In this document: in pieces, positions 1 to 6,031 of the stretch
How positions within the stretch are numbered: position 1 is the first letter of the stretch
How the letters are laid out: each line of letters opens with the position of its first letter
From: Spirochaetales bacterium
GTDB lineage: Bacteria > Spirochaetota > Spirochaetia > SZUA-6
DNA length: 6,629 nt
Assembly: GCA_003233545.1 (NCBI GenBank)
Contig: QILZ01000315.1
Coordinates: 1-6,629, forward strand
Direction of reading: 5' to 3'
Notes under the pieces: model-generated
Told to the model about the DNA's origin: nothing
What the model saw: the letters and a program-made list of their open reading frames with translations, nothing else
Databases searched by the model: none
Translations under genes and position numbers: made by a program

Positions 1-179
1 AAACTTAATTCTGTAATTAAGAGCTGAAATATGTCACTGTGATAAATTTCCGAGTTATCTATGCAAATAAAATATTCATCAGTTTGTTCATCATGCTTAA
101 TTTCTACATTGATACCAGGAAACTGCTCAAGTATTCTTTTCTCAATAACATCATAAATGTCTATAAAATCTTTGTTCAT
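1..179 (-). CDS. Small unrecognised protein paired with HEPN gene (partial, C-terminus outside window)
   Basis: The frame opens with ATG at 179 and stays open for 59 codons to the window edge, so the C-terminus is missing. The product begins MNKDFIDIYDVIEKRILEQF and is rich in acidic residues and isoleucine. It has no signal peptide or membrane segment. I do not recognise the family. The GSxxxG and DxD motifs of the MNT nucleotidyltransferases that often accompany HEPN proteins are not visible in this part. A good ribosome binding site (AGAGGA on the minus strand, 189-194) lies 9 bases before the ATG, which supports both reality and start. The stop codon of the repaired upstream HEPN frame (186-188) is only 6 bases from this ATG, so the two genes are very probably co-transcribed and translationally linked. 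A role as antitoxin or regulator of the HEPN protein is inferred from position alone. Confidence 0.7.
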   Translation of the reverse strand, partial: MNKDFIDIYDVIEKRILEQFPGINVEIKHDEQTDEYFICIDNSEIYHSDIFQLLITELS

Positions 180-185
180 ATCAAG

Positions 186-256
186 TTATCCTCTTATTCT
201 ATCGATGAAATTTATTATTTCAATGGCGTCATCAACACAGTTTTCCAGATCTTTTC
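186..256 (-). other. Frameshift site and out-of-frame HEPN tail
   Basis: Reading the minus strand, the HEPN frame passes R-P-E-K through a run of four A bases (252-255 on the plus strand as T). If the run had five, the frame would continue as D-L-E-N-C-V-D-D-A-I-E-I-I-N-F-I and stop at TAA (186-188), just before the next gene. This tail has the amphipathic pattern of the last HEPN helix, and its stop fits tightly with the downstream start. The site could be a true inactivating deletion, a phase-variable homopolymer or a sequencing error. Confidence 0.7.
189..194 (-). promoter_or_regulatory. Ribosome binding site of the small partner gene
   Basis: AGAGGA on the minus strand lies 9 bases before the ATG at 179. 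It sits inside the displaced end of the HEPN coding sequence, so ribosomes finishing the repaired HEPN frame would end beside it. This decides the start of the partner gene. Confidence 0.55.
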
Positions 257-577
257 TGGTCTATAATCGGCTTTTCTTCGAATATTATATAGCTGATCGA
301 TTTTAGTTAAAAGTATTAGTTCCTGATATTTGTACCCCTTATCAAATAGATACCCGGATAAAGCTTGTCTCAATGTCCCATGGGAATATTCACGTTCTCT
401 TTCCTCATATTTATTTTCTTTTAGAAACTTTTTATAATCAAAATATTCTCCGGCCAAATAATGTTTTACCATTAAAAAAACAGCATAGTAAGTCCTGCCT
501 ATAACCGCAGTAAAAAACTCACTTCTCTTAAGACATGCTGCCGCTAATTCAATCTTACTTTTTTCGTTCAGGTTCAT
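215..577 (-). CDS. HEPN-domain protein, frameshifted near C-terminus
   Basis: The frame as read gives 120 residues. It carries HEPN (PF05168-like) hallmarks: an N-terminal helix, then GRTYYAVFLMVKHYL (about residues 27-41), matching the usual RxYYAxFHAAKALL helix, and near the C-terminus NIRRKADYRP (about 97-106), matching the R-x-x-ADY motif. HEPN proteins are small alpha-helical RNA-binding proteins or ribonucleases, often the toxin or partner in two-gene modules, and are cytoplasmic. The reading ends with a non-helical KTVLMTPLK, whereas the next frame supplies an excellent HEPN final helix, so one base seems lost in the A run at 252-255. Repaired, the protein would be 130 residues, ending at 186. 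The ATG at 577 is the first in frame after a stop 11 codons upstream. It has no clear Shine-Dalgarno site. The gene is AT-rich compared with the polymerase gene. The HEPN call is firm; substrate and toxicity are unknown. Confidence 0.75.
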   Translation of the reverse strand: MNLNEKSKIELAAACLKRSEFFTAVIGRTYYAVFLMVKHYLAGEYFDYKKFLKENKYEEREREYSHGTLRQALSGYLFDKGYKYQELILLTKIDQLYNIRRKADYRPEKIWKTVLMTPLK

Positions 578-649
578 TACCGGTGTATCCGTTTTAATGT
601 CTTTCTACAAAACAGGTATTATCTATATGGCATCATAGCACATACAGAC

Positions 650-680
650 ATAATATGTTAACATTTTTTTTAACTGTCCA
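650..680 (-). promoter_or_regulatory. Possible promoter for the HEPN pair
   Basis: Minus-strand TGGACA (675-680, five of six to TTGACA) and TATTAT (650-655, five of six to TATAAT) are separated by 19 bases that include an A8 run. The spacing is longer than the optimum of 17, so the call is weak. It lies about 70 bases before the HEPN start, in the 238-base gap between polymerase and HEPN genes. That gap otherwise shows no supported gene or terminator. Confidence 0.25.
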
Positions 681-815
681 CCGCAGAATCTCCTTAAAAC
701 TACACAAACACAATATTCCCCGGGTATAATCTACAGGTGGATTGGACTTAAGCTGTACATATTCGGTAAACCCAATAAATCCAGTTAGATGCCTTATAAC
801 AGATGGTAAAGACAC

Positions 816-3800
816 TTAAAACAAAGGGATACCATTTCGAGCATAACTTTGGACACGGGGAGGAACATCTGTCAGAGACTTTGCTTTCCCGGTTTCCCTC
901 AGACTGCCTACATACCGAAGCTGTTCTACCGTAACGGCAATAGCGCCCAGTTCTTTTTCTACCCTTCCCGTAACGAGGTACACCCTTTCCGGCTCCAGGA
1001 TATTACGGAACCGCCTTAAGGCATCCGGAAAAAGAACGGTTTCGTACACCGAATGGCGGTCTTCGAAGCTTAAGAAGAGCATGTGCTCCTTCCTTTTCGT
1101 TAAAACTTCTTTTCCGGTTACAAGAAATCCGGCGAGGGTTACGCGTCTGCCCACGTTCCGGGGCAGTTCCCCGGAAGATATAAGCTCCGGAAGCCCGCTG
1201 CCTGCCCGGAGAACTCCGGCAAGACCGGCTATCTTTTTGCCGAACAGTTCCAGCGGATGGCCGTTTACAACCACTCCGAGGGTTTCGATCTCGTGGGCAC
1301 GTTTCATAGCCGTATCGTAACACCCGATTCCTTTGGGGATAGAAGGTGCAATAAAACAATCATCGAAATGGAGAATATGGTAATGTTTCCAGAACAGTTC
1401 GGGCCTGGTATGTCCGTCTGCGAGTGAATCGAGAGTTCCTGATTTTATGAGGGTACTCATCTCGGGAATTCCCGGTCTTAACCCTTTTACGAAATCATCG
1501 AGGTTTGTAAACCTGCCCCTTTTTTCCCGCTCCCCGATGATACGAAGAATCGTATCCCTTTTTATTCCCCTCAGCTGGAAAAGACCAACCCTCATGGCCG
1601 GCTTTCCGTCTTTGTCCTCGTCTATTGTGTAAAGGGCACCGCTCCTGTTTATATCCGGGCCGAGTACCTTAAAGCCCATCCTCCTGCACTCGTCTATGTA
1701 TGTCTGGCGTGTGTAGTAACCGCCGTCATTGTTTATTACAGAGATCATGAATTTAAGCGGGTAAAAGCGTTTCATATAGGCAAGCTTATACGAGACCATG
1801 GCATAGGAAGCACTGTGGGCTTTGCAGAATGAATAACCGTCGAAGGAAAGTATCATTTCCCATATCTCCTCCAGTACATTTGACTGCACCTTCCTCTTTT
1901 TCCCCCTTTCGAAAAATATCCGCCGGAAAGACTTAAGCTTCCGGTTACGGTCCTTTTTCGTGATAACCTTCCGCAGTTGATCGGCCTCTCCCGGTGAAAA
2001 ACCGGCAAGGTCGATTGCTATACGGGAGACGTCCTCCTGATACACCATGATACCGCAGGTTTCCCGAAGCGTCTCTTCTATCAGGGGATGAAGCGGCGCA
2101 TACCTTTCCCCGTGCAGCCGCCGCACGAAGGCGGTAATGTACCTGTTTGCAGCAGGTCTTATTATGGAGCTTGCAATAACGAGGTTATTAAAATCGCCCC
2201 TTTGCATCTTTTTCAGAAGCTGGCGTGTTGCCGGAGATTCCACGTAAAATATTCCGATCGTATCTCCCCTTGCAAGCATCTTTGCAGTCTCCGAATTTTC
2301 CAGCGGGTTAAAGGTATCCCATTTTACCGGTTCTTGTACCGCCTCTTCCACAGGTGCTCCTTTTTCTCGGCCGGTATCATCCACCGGTTTTCCCGCTTCA
2401 CTGTTTACCAGCTCTATCACATCCCTCAGCACGGCCAGCGACCTGTTCCCGAGAAGGTCGATCTTTACAAGGCCGGCATCCTCCGTGCTGTCCTTGTCCC
2501 ACGCAGTAAGGGGATATCCGGACGGTGAAGGCTGAATATGCGTATAGGCGGTTATTTCTTCGGGAGTTATCACTACACCTCCCGGATGTGTTCCCATGTA
2601 GCGGGGGAACCCTCGTATTCTCCTCGAGATCCCGAGCAGATACTCCGGCAGCTTATCCGTCTTTCCCAGCTGAAAGTAACGGACCAAGCGCTTTATCTCT
2701 TCCCCGGGAATTCCCAGCGCTTTTGCAGGTTCCCTGAGCGAGGAACGCGGTCCGAAAGTTACATGATCGGCCACCATGCCCGAATGATCCTTGTATGTTT
2801 TAAACACGTACTCGAGGGTTTCTCTCCGCTCGTCCCACGGGAAATCCACGTCGATATCCGGCGGATCCTTACGGCTCCTGTTAAGAAAACGTTCGAAAAA
2901 GAGGTTGTGCTTAACAGGATCCACGTGGGTAATGCCCAGGAGGTAGGAAACGATACTCGAGGCCGAACTTCCCCTTCCACAGGTTCTTGAGCATCGCGAA
3001 ACAATGTCATGCACCACGAGGAAGTAACCGGAAAACCCCTTTTCACCGATGATGGAAAGCTCGTAGTTTAACCGTAAAATTACCTTAGCACGTTCAGGTT
3101 TCGAAGCATCAGGATAACGGAATTTGATTCCTGCCATGCACAGATTTTTAAGCTTCCCGTAGGCTTCCCTCTCCGAAAAGCCCCTGAAACGGGGAAAGAC
3201 ATAGCTTTCGTGAATAATACCGGACAGGTCGGATGCTTCCGCTATCTTCCGGGTGTTCTCCATGGCTTCGGGTACGGCGGAGAAGAAACCTTCCATCTCC
3301 TCCCGGGATACGGCACGGTTATGTGCCCGTACCTTTTTCTCCTCCGGGAGATCCTCTACCCTGCAGTTTATACCTACGGCCCGAAGGAGATTGCACAGCT
3401 TAGCGTCGTTCGGCCGGATAAAGAAGGCATCGTTCACGGCAAGCAACGGTATGCCGAGGGTATTTGCCGATCTTACCAGGCCTGCAAAATTTCTTCCGTA
3501 GGTGAGGCCTATAAAGAGGTTTTCCCTGCATGCCGAAGAGAGCTTCCATGCTGTTTCGGGTACACCTGTAACGATGGCAAGCCCTTCCCATCCGCCTTTA
3601 CGAAGATCGTCAAGGGGACCGCAGGTAGATTTTTCCCGGGATTTCAGGGAGCTCACAATGCGGTTGATACGCGCATACCCGCTTTTATTCAGCACATAGG
3701 CGGTAAAGAGTTCTCTTTCCCCCTGCACGATCCGTATTCCCGCCACGGGCCGGAGGCCTGCCCTTTCGGATGCTTTCAGAAACCTTATCAGCCCGTAGAA

Positions 3801-3947
3801 GTTGTTCGTATCCGCTGTGCCCACTGCATCGTAACCCTCCGAAGCTGCGTAATCGCAGATATCCTCCGGGGAGAGAACCCCCTGCAACAGGGAAAAATAT
3901 GAACGAAAACCGATGGGTATGTATGCCCCTTGCTTTGGCCGCTTCAT
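816..3947 (-). CDS. dnaE2: DNA polymerase III alpha subunit, secondary/error-prone DnaE2-like
   Basis: A C-family replicative-type DNA polymerase of 1043 residues, shorter than main DnaE1 enzymes (about 1150-1200). Order from ATG 3947: PHP domain (about 7-190), palm with CGRGSSASS (323-331), PDIDVDF (363-369, catalytic D364 and D366) and KIDLLG (495-500, third aspartate D497), fingers with YGY-like SFDGYSFCKAHSASYA (about 701-716), helix-hairpin-helix (about 789-821) and a C-terminal OB fold (about 931-1013). FPRYMGTHPGGVVIT (447-461) and AWDKD before the third aspartate resemble DnaE2/ImuC enzymes, which carry out damage-tolerant synthesis. The PHP metal site is degraded: no HxH in IPIGFRSYFS (10-19), and D46-T47 in place of Asp-His, so proofreading or phosphatase activity there is unlikely. 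A charged, probably flexible insert lies at about 517-544. An upstream in-frame TTG (3989) adds 14 residues but overlaps the likely -35 box, so ATG is preferred. ImuA and ImuB are not in the window. Polymerase identity is certain; the DnaE2 subclass is likely. Confidence 0.93.
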   Translation of the reverse strand: MKRPKQGAYIPIGFRSYFSLLQGVLSPEDICDYAASEGYDAVGTADTNNFYGLIRFLKASERAGLRPVAGIRIVQGERELFTAYVLNKSGYARINRIVSSLKSREKSTCGPLDDLRKGGWEGLAIVTGVPETAWKLSSACRENLFIGLTYGRNFAGLVRSANTLGIPLLAVNDAFFIRPNDAKLCNLLRAVGINCRVEDLPEEKKVRAHNRAVSREEMEGFFSAVPEAMENTRKIAEASDLSGIIHESYVFPRFRGFSEREAYGKLKNLCMAGIKFRYPDASKPERAKVILRLNYELSIIGEKGFSGYFLVVHDIVSRCSRTCGRGSSASSIVSYLLGITHVDPVKHNLFFERFLNRSRKDPPDIDVDFPWDERRETLEYVFKTYKDHSGMVADHVTFGPRSSLREPAKALGIPGEEIKRLVRYFQLGKTDKLPEYLLGISRRIRGFPRYMGTHPGGVVITPEEITAYTHIQPSPSGYPLTAWDKDSTEDAGLVKIDLLGNRSLAVLRDVIELVNSEAGKPVDDTGREKGAPVEEAVQEPVKWDTFNPLENSETAKMLARGDTIGIFYVESPATRQLLKKMQRGDFNNLVIASSIIRPAANRYITAFVRRLHGERYAPLHPLIEETLRETCGIMVYQEDVSRIAIDLAGFSPGEADQLRKVITKKDRNRKLKSFRRIFFERGKKRKVQSNVLEEIWEMILSFDGYSFCKAHSASYAMVSYKLAYMKRFYPLKFMISVINNDGGYYTRQTYIDECRRMGFKVLGPDINRSGALYTIDEDKDGKPAMRVGLFQLRGIKRDTILRIIGEREKRGRFTNLDDFVKGLRPGIPEMSTLIKSGTLDSLADGHTRPELFWKHYHILHFDDCFIAPSIPKGIGCYDTAMKRAHEIETLGVVVNGHPLELFGKKIAGLAGVLRAGSGLPELISSGELPRNVGRRVTLAGFLVTGKEVLTKRKEHMLFLSFEDRHSVYETVLFPDALRRFRNILEPERVYLVTGRVEKELGAIAVTVEQLRYVGSLRETGKAKSLTDVPPRVQSYARNGIPLF

Positions 3948-3971
3948 AATACTAAACAAAAGTATAGTATT
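3948..3971. repeat. Inverted repeat over the polymerase promoter, possible operator
   Basis: A perfect 7-bp inverted repeat, AATACTA (3948-3954) and TAGTATT (3965-3971), is separated by 10 bases. It covers the -10 box, the predicted start site and the bases up to the ATG of the polymerase gene. That is the position of a repressor operator for a two-fold symmetric binder. It does not match the E. coli or Bacillus LexA consensus that I know. A short AT-rich repeat can arise by chance. Confidence 0.35.
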
Positions 3972-3989
3972 TGTGAGAAAAAACTGCAA
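3961..3989 (-). promoter_or_regulatory. Candidate promoter of the DnaE2-like gene, nearly leaderless
   Basis: Minus-strand TTGCAG (3984-3989, a weak -35 match) and TATACT (3961-3966, five of six to TATAAT) are 17 bases apart, the optimal spacing. The predicted transcription start, about 7 bases after the -10 box, falls near 3954, leaving a leader of roughly 7 bases before the ATG at 3947. The lack of any Shine-Dalgarno site there fits leaderless or near-leaderless translation. Confidence 0.45.
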
Positions 3990-3997
3990 GGGTATTT

Positions 3998-4026
3998 TAT
4001 AATTATTTCTCTTGCCTTATTATACT
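3998..4026 (+). promoter_or_regulatory. Possible -10 elements for the DUF72 gene
   Basis: The divergent gap holds a perfect TATAAT at 3998-4003 and a TATACT at 4021-4026 on the plus strand, either of which could serve the DUF72 gene. Neither has a convincing -35 box at 16-18 bases; TTGTGA (3971-3976) is 21 bases from the first. Because this gap is short, the rightward and leftward promoters would be close enough to influence each other. Confidence 0.25.
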
Positions 4027-4047
4027 CTATGTTTAGTAATGAACCGG

Positions 4048-4056
4048 GGAGGAAGG
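4048..4056 (+). promoter_or_regulatory. Ribosome binding site deciding a TTG start
   Basis: The purine run GGAGGAAGG contains GGAGG (4048-4052), 7 bases before the TTG at 4060. The in-frame ATG at 4039 lies upstream of this run and has no comparable site, so the run favours the TTG as start of the DUF72 gene. Confidence 0.65.
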
Positions 4057-4059
4057 CTG

Positions 4060-4851
4060 TTGGGTACAAAGTTAATAATAGGTACGAGCGGGTACTCCTA
4101 CGAAGACTGGAGAGGTGCTTTCTATCCTGAAACGCTTTCCAGGAATGAATTTCTCACATACTATGCCGGCGAGTTTAATGGAGTCGAACTCAACTTTACA
4201 TACTACAGTATGCCGGGCCGGCGTACGATAGAAAGAATGGTAGAGTTTACCCCGGAGGAGTTCTCTTTCTCGGTAAAGGCAAACAAGCTGTTTACACATG
4301 TACGCGACGAGACTGCCCTGGAAGCGGTTCCCTCTTTTTTGGCCGGTCTTGCACCGCTCCTGGAATCAGGAAAGCTCTCCGCCCTTTTATTCCAGTTTCC
4401 ATACAGTTTCCACTATAACAAGGAAACAAGGGTGTATCTTAAAAAACTAATCGGCAGTTTCAGGGACCGGGGACTAACCGGTACATCCATTGCAGTGGAG
4501 TTCAGGAACACCGACTGGTTAAAAGCATCGGTAATAGATACCTTTAAGAAAGAAAACCTGACCCTGGTGGAAGTGGACCTTCCGGAACTAAAAGGTCTTC
4601 CCCTTCCCGATGATACGGTTACTTCCGATACCGGTTATATTCGATTTCACGGAAGAAACAAAAGTAACTGGTGGAAGGGGGATAATGTCAGCCGCTACGA
4701 CTATCTCTACACCAGGGAAGAACTTTCACGGTGGAAATCCCTTATTTCAAGGATGACGAAGCACGTTAAGATTCTTCTTATCTTCTTTAATAACCATCAC
4801 AAAGGAAAAGCCGTTCTAAATGCAAGAATGCTGAAAAAAATGCTCGATTAA
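4060..4851 (+). CDS. DUF72 (YecE-like) TIM-barrel family protein
   Basis: Encodes 263 residues from TTG 4060; in-frame codons back to 4012 (ATG at 4039) would add up to 16 residues without a ribosome binding site. Family features are clear: KLIIGTSGYSYEDWRGAFYP at the N-terminus (4-23), VELNFTYYSMP (42-52), the SVKANKLFTH strand (71-80), LLFQFP (109-114), VEFRN (146-150), GYIRFHGRN (192-200) and a C-terminal FFNNHHKGKAVLNA (242-255). These are the strand ends that line the barrel pocket in DUF72 proteins. The length is normal (about 240-300) and no key motif is missing. There is no signal peptide, so it should be cytosolic. No biochemical function is firmly established for the family as far as I know. 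It is divergently transcribed from the DnaE2-like gene with a 112-base gap, which allows shared control; a link to DNA repair is inference only. Confidence 0.92.
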   Translation: MGTKLIIGTSGYSYEDWRGAFYPETLSRNEFLTYYAGEFNGVELNFTYYSMPGRRTIERMVEFTPEEFSFSVKANKLFTHVRDETALEAVPSFLAGLAPLLESGKLSALLFQFPYSFHYNKETRVYLKKLIGSFRDRGLTGTSIAVEFRNTDWLKASVIDTFKKENLTLVEVDLPELKGLPLPDDTVTSDTGYIRFHGRNKSNWWKGDNVSRYDYLYTREELSRWKSLISRMTKHVKILLIFFNNHHKGKAVLNARMLKKMLD

Positions 4852-4884
4852 AAAATCCGGATTTATATGCAGAAAATATTTTTA

Positions 4885-4914
4885 TTGTAATTAAACCCCT
4901 GATTATCTTATAAT
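4885..4914 (+). promoter_or_regulatory. Promoter of the metallo-hydrolase gene
   Basis: TTGTAA (4885-4890) and a perfect TATAAT (4909-4914) are 18 bases apart. The predicted start near 4921 gives an untranslated leader of about 118 bases. The preceding DUF72 gene ends at 4851 with no clear intrinsic terminator, only a loopless AAATCCGGATTT palindrome at 4853-4864, so some read-through from that gene is also possible. Confidence 0.5.
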
Positions 4915-4929
4915 TAGCAGGATTAAAAA

Positions 4930-4985
4930 GGGTTCCGGGAAGATAAGGAACGGGTAAAGACAGCAGCAGAAACCCAAGGCCCGTT
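4930..4985 (+). other. Possibly structured 5' leader with crossing pairings
   Basis: Two complementary pairs interleave in the leader of the metallo-hydrolase gene: GGGTT (4930-4934) with AACCC (4971-4975), and AACGGG (4949-4954) with CCCGTT (4980-4985). The order would form an H-type pseudoknot, or two mutually exclusive stems if GGGT (4952-4955) pairs with ACCC instead. I match it to no riboswitch class I know. Short GC-containing pairings may be accidental. Confidence 0.25.
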
Positions 4986-5027
4986 GCGTACCGGTGTATA
5001 TTTTCTACTGCAGATAATCTTAAGGAT

Positions 5028-5035
5028 AAGGGGGG
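5028..5035 (+). promoter_or_regulatory. Ribosome binding site of the metallo-hydrolase gene
   Basis: AAGGGGGG ends 4 bases before the ATG at 5040 and is the only strong purine run nearby, which fixes this start. The G run is unusually uniform and could be sequestered by C-rich parts of the leader. Confidence 0.55.
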
Positions 5036-5039
5036 TTAA

Positions 5040-5831
5040 ATGATACCGGATATTTGTAGATATCCATGGAGATTTGCCGTTAAACCTTTTCGTATCGCAG
5101 GCGGTCTCTACTATGTCGGCAATCGTAGTGTTTCTTCTCATCTCATCGATACGGGAGACGGGTTAATACTCATCGATACTACCTTCCCGCAAACCGTTTA
5201 CCTTCTTTTGGAATCCATAAGGGTATTGGGATTCGACCCCCGGGAGATCAAGTACATCCTGCACAGTCATGCTCATTATGATCATTGCGGCGGCACGAAG
5301 GCCGTTTCGGCTTTAACCGGAGCAAAAACGTATCTCGGCAGGGATGATATCTTTATTTTAAATGAAAGACAGGATCTTTTATGGGCACAGGAATATGGCG
5401 TAGAGTTTACGGAAACTTTTCATGTTGATGTACCGGTCTCCGACGGTGATATCATATCATTGGGAAATACGGCCATCGAGTGCGTTGCCACGCCAGGCCA
5501 CACTCCGGGGGCTATATCGTATTTCTTCGACGTAATCGAAGCGGGCAAAAAGTACACGGCGGGCATGCACGGCGGACCTGGTCTTAATTCTCTTACAGAT
5601 GAATACCTATCGGAACACAATATGCCGAGGAAGAATAGAGAACTCTTCCTGAATGCTCTTGGAATTCTTAAAGCGAAGCATGTGGACATCTTTATCGGGA
5701 TTCACCCGGTGCAGAATAAGATACTCGAAAAAGAAAACCCTGTGATCGACCCGGGTATATGGGACAATTATATCAAAAACCTGGAAACAAAAGCCCGAAA
5801 AGCCTGGCAGGGAAGCATGCAGCGGTTATAA
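5040..5831 (+). CDS. Metallo-beta-lactamase-fold hydrolase, B3-like
   Basis: Encodes 263 residues with the full metallo-beta-lactamase fold signature. HSHAHYDHCGG (75-85) supplies the HxHxDH metal ligands H77, H79, D81 and H82. TPGHTPGA (151-158) gives H154, and GIHP (220-223) gives the last histidine, H222. VSDGDIISLGNTAIECVATP before the second motif is the typical strand pair. The ligand set, with histidine in both sites and no cysteine ligand, and the GG-rich MHGGPGLNS segment (176-184) resemble subclass B3 and its non-lactamase relatives. There is no signal peptide, so a cytosolic hydrolase of unknown substrate (lactone, ester or similar) is more likely than a secreted beta-lactamase. 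It has its own promoter and leader, 188 bases beyond the DUF72 gene. The fold and metal site are sure; the substrate is not. Confidence 0.93.
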   Translation: MIPDICRYPWRFAVKPFRIAGGLYYVGNRSVSSHLIDTGDGLILIDTTFPQTVYLLLESIRVLGFDPREIKYILHSHAHYDHCGGTKAVSALTGAKTYLGRDDIFILNERQDLLWAQEYGVEFTETFHVDVPVSDGDIISLGNTAIECVATPGHTPGAISYFFDVIEAGKKYTAGMHGGPGLNSLTDEYLSEHNMPRKNRELFLNALGILKAKHVDIFIGIHPVQNKILEKENPVIDPGIWDNYIKNLETKARKAWQGSMQRL

Positions 5832-5860
5832 AAAACGGAATGGTGTAGAAACCCGGTACT

Positions 5861-5950
5861 ATGTTTATCATGGATAGCCTGCGCGGATTCGATTATCCGG
5901 GATATATCCGGGGAGGCGGAGAAGTGGGGGAGATAATACCCCGCACTTAA
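5861..5950 (+). pseudogene. Short remnant like the N-terminus of a PAS sensor kinase
   Basis: A 29-codon frame from ATG 5861 ends at TAA 5948-5950. Residues 14-26 (GYIRGGGEVGEII) resemble the GGGEMGxLIR stretch that I recall at the extreme N-terminus of many PAS or GAF histidine kinases, just before DWSxTPLGP. The following bases do not continue that motif in any frame I read, and no good ribosome binding site precedes it, so this is probably a leftover of a lost gene. The resemblance is short and may be chance. Confidence 0.3.
5922..5948 (+). other. Hairpin downstream of the metallo-hydrolase gene
   Basis: AAGTG-GGGG (5922-5930) pairs with CCCC-CACTT (5939-5948, one bulged G at 5943) around an 8-base AT-rich loop, AGATAATA. 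It lies 91 bases after the hydrolase stop codon. No T run follows, so it is not a standard intrinsic terminator, though it could stabilise or end the transcript with Rho. It overlaps the kinase-like fragment. Confidence 0.4.
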
Positions 5951-6031
5951 GAAGACCCATGTATCAATAAGCGCAATCGATAAAATCAGAAATCCAATTG
6001 ATGATTTTTTTGAATAGGAGTATTTTATATT

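Noticed and set aside
39..266. A 75-codon plus-strand frame at the left edge
   Set aside because: It is antisense to the HEPN pair, both members of which have better support; its AT-rich phenylalanine and isoleucine text is a shadow.
633..815. A 60-codon minus-strand frame opening with GTG directly after the polymerase stop, in the same frame
   Set aside because: It is only the in-frame continuation past the TAA at 816-818. The polymerase already has its OB fold and tail, the residues are not protein-like, and no ribosome binding site of its own is seen apart from the coding end of the polymerase gene.
2088..2528. A 146-codon plus-strand frame inside the polymerase gene
   Set aside because: It lies antisense to strongly conserved polymerase motifs and has low-quality, cysteine- and arginine-rich composition typical of shadow frames.
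3210..3902. A 230-codon plus-strand frame opposite the polymerase N-terminus
   Set aside because: Long but antisense to the PHP domain coding region, with no family resemblance; a by-product of the codon use on the minus strand.
816..3947. Calling the polymerase the main replicative DnaE1
   Set aside because: Its length, degraded PHP site and the motif spelling around the third aspartate fit a secondary DnaE2-like enzyme better.
3948..3971. Reading the inverted repeat as a LexA (SOS) box
   Set aside because: It does not match the CTG-N10-CAG or GAAC-N4-GTTC patterns; only a general operator-like repeat can be claimed.
4853..4864. AAATCCGGATTT palindrome just after the DUF72 stop, considered as terminator
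   Set aside because: It has no loop bases and no T run, so it cannot form a normal intrinsic terminator.
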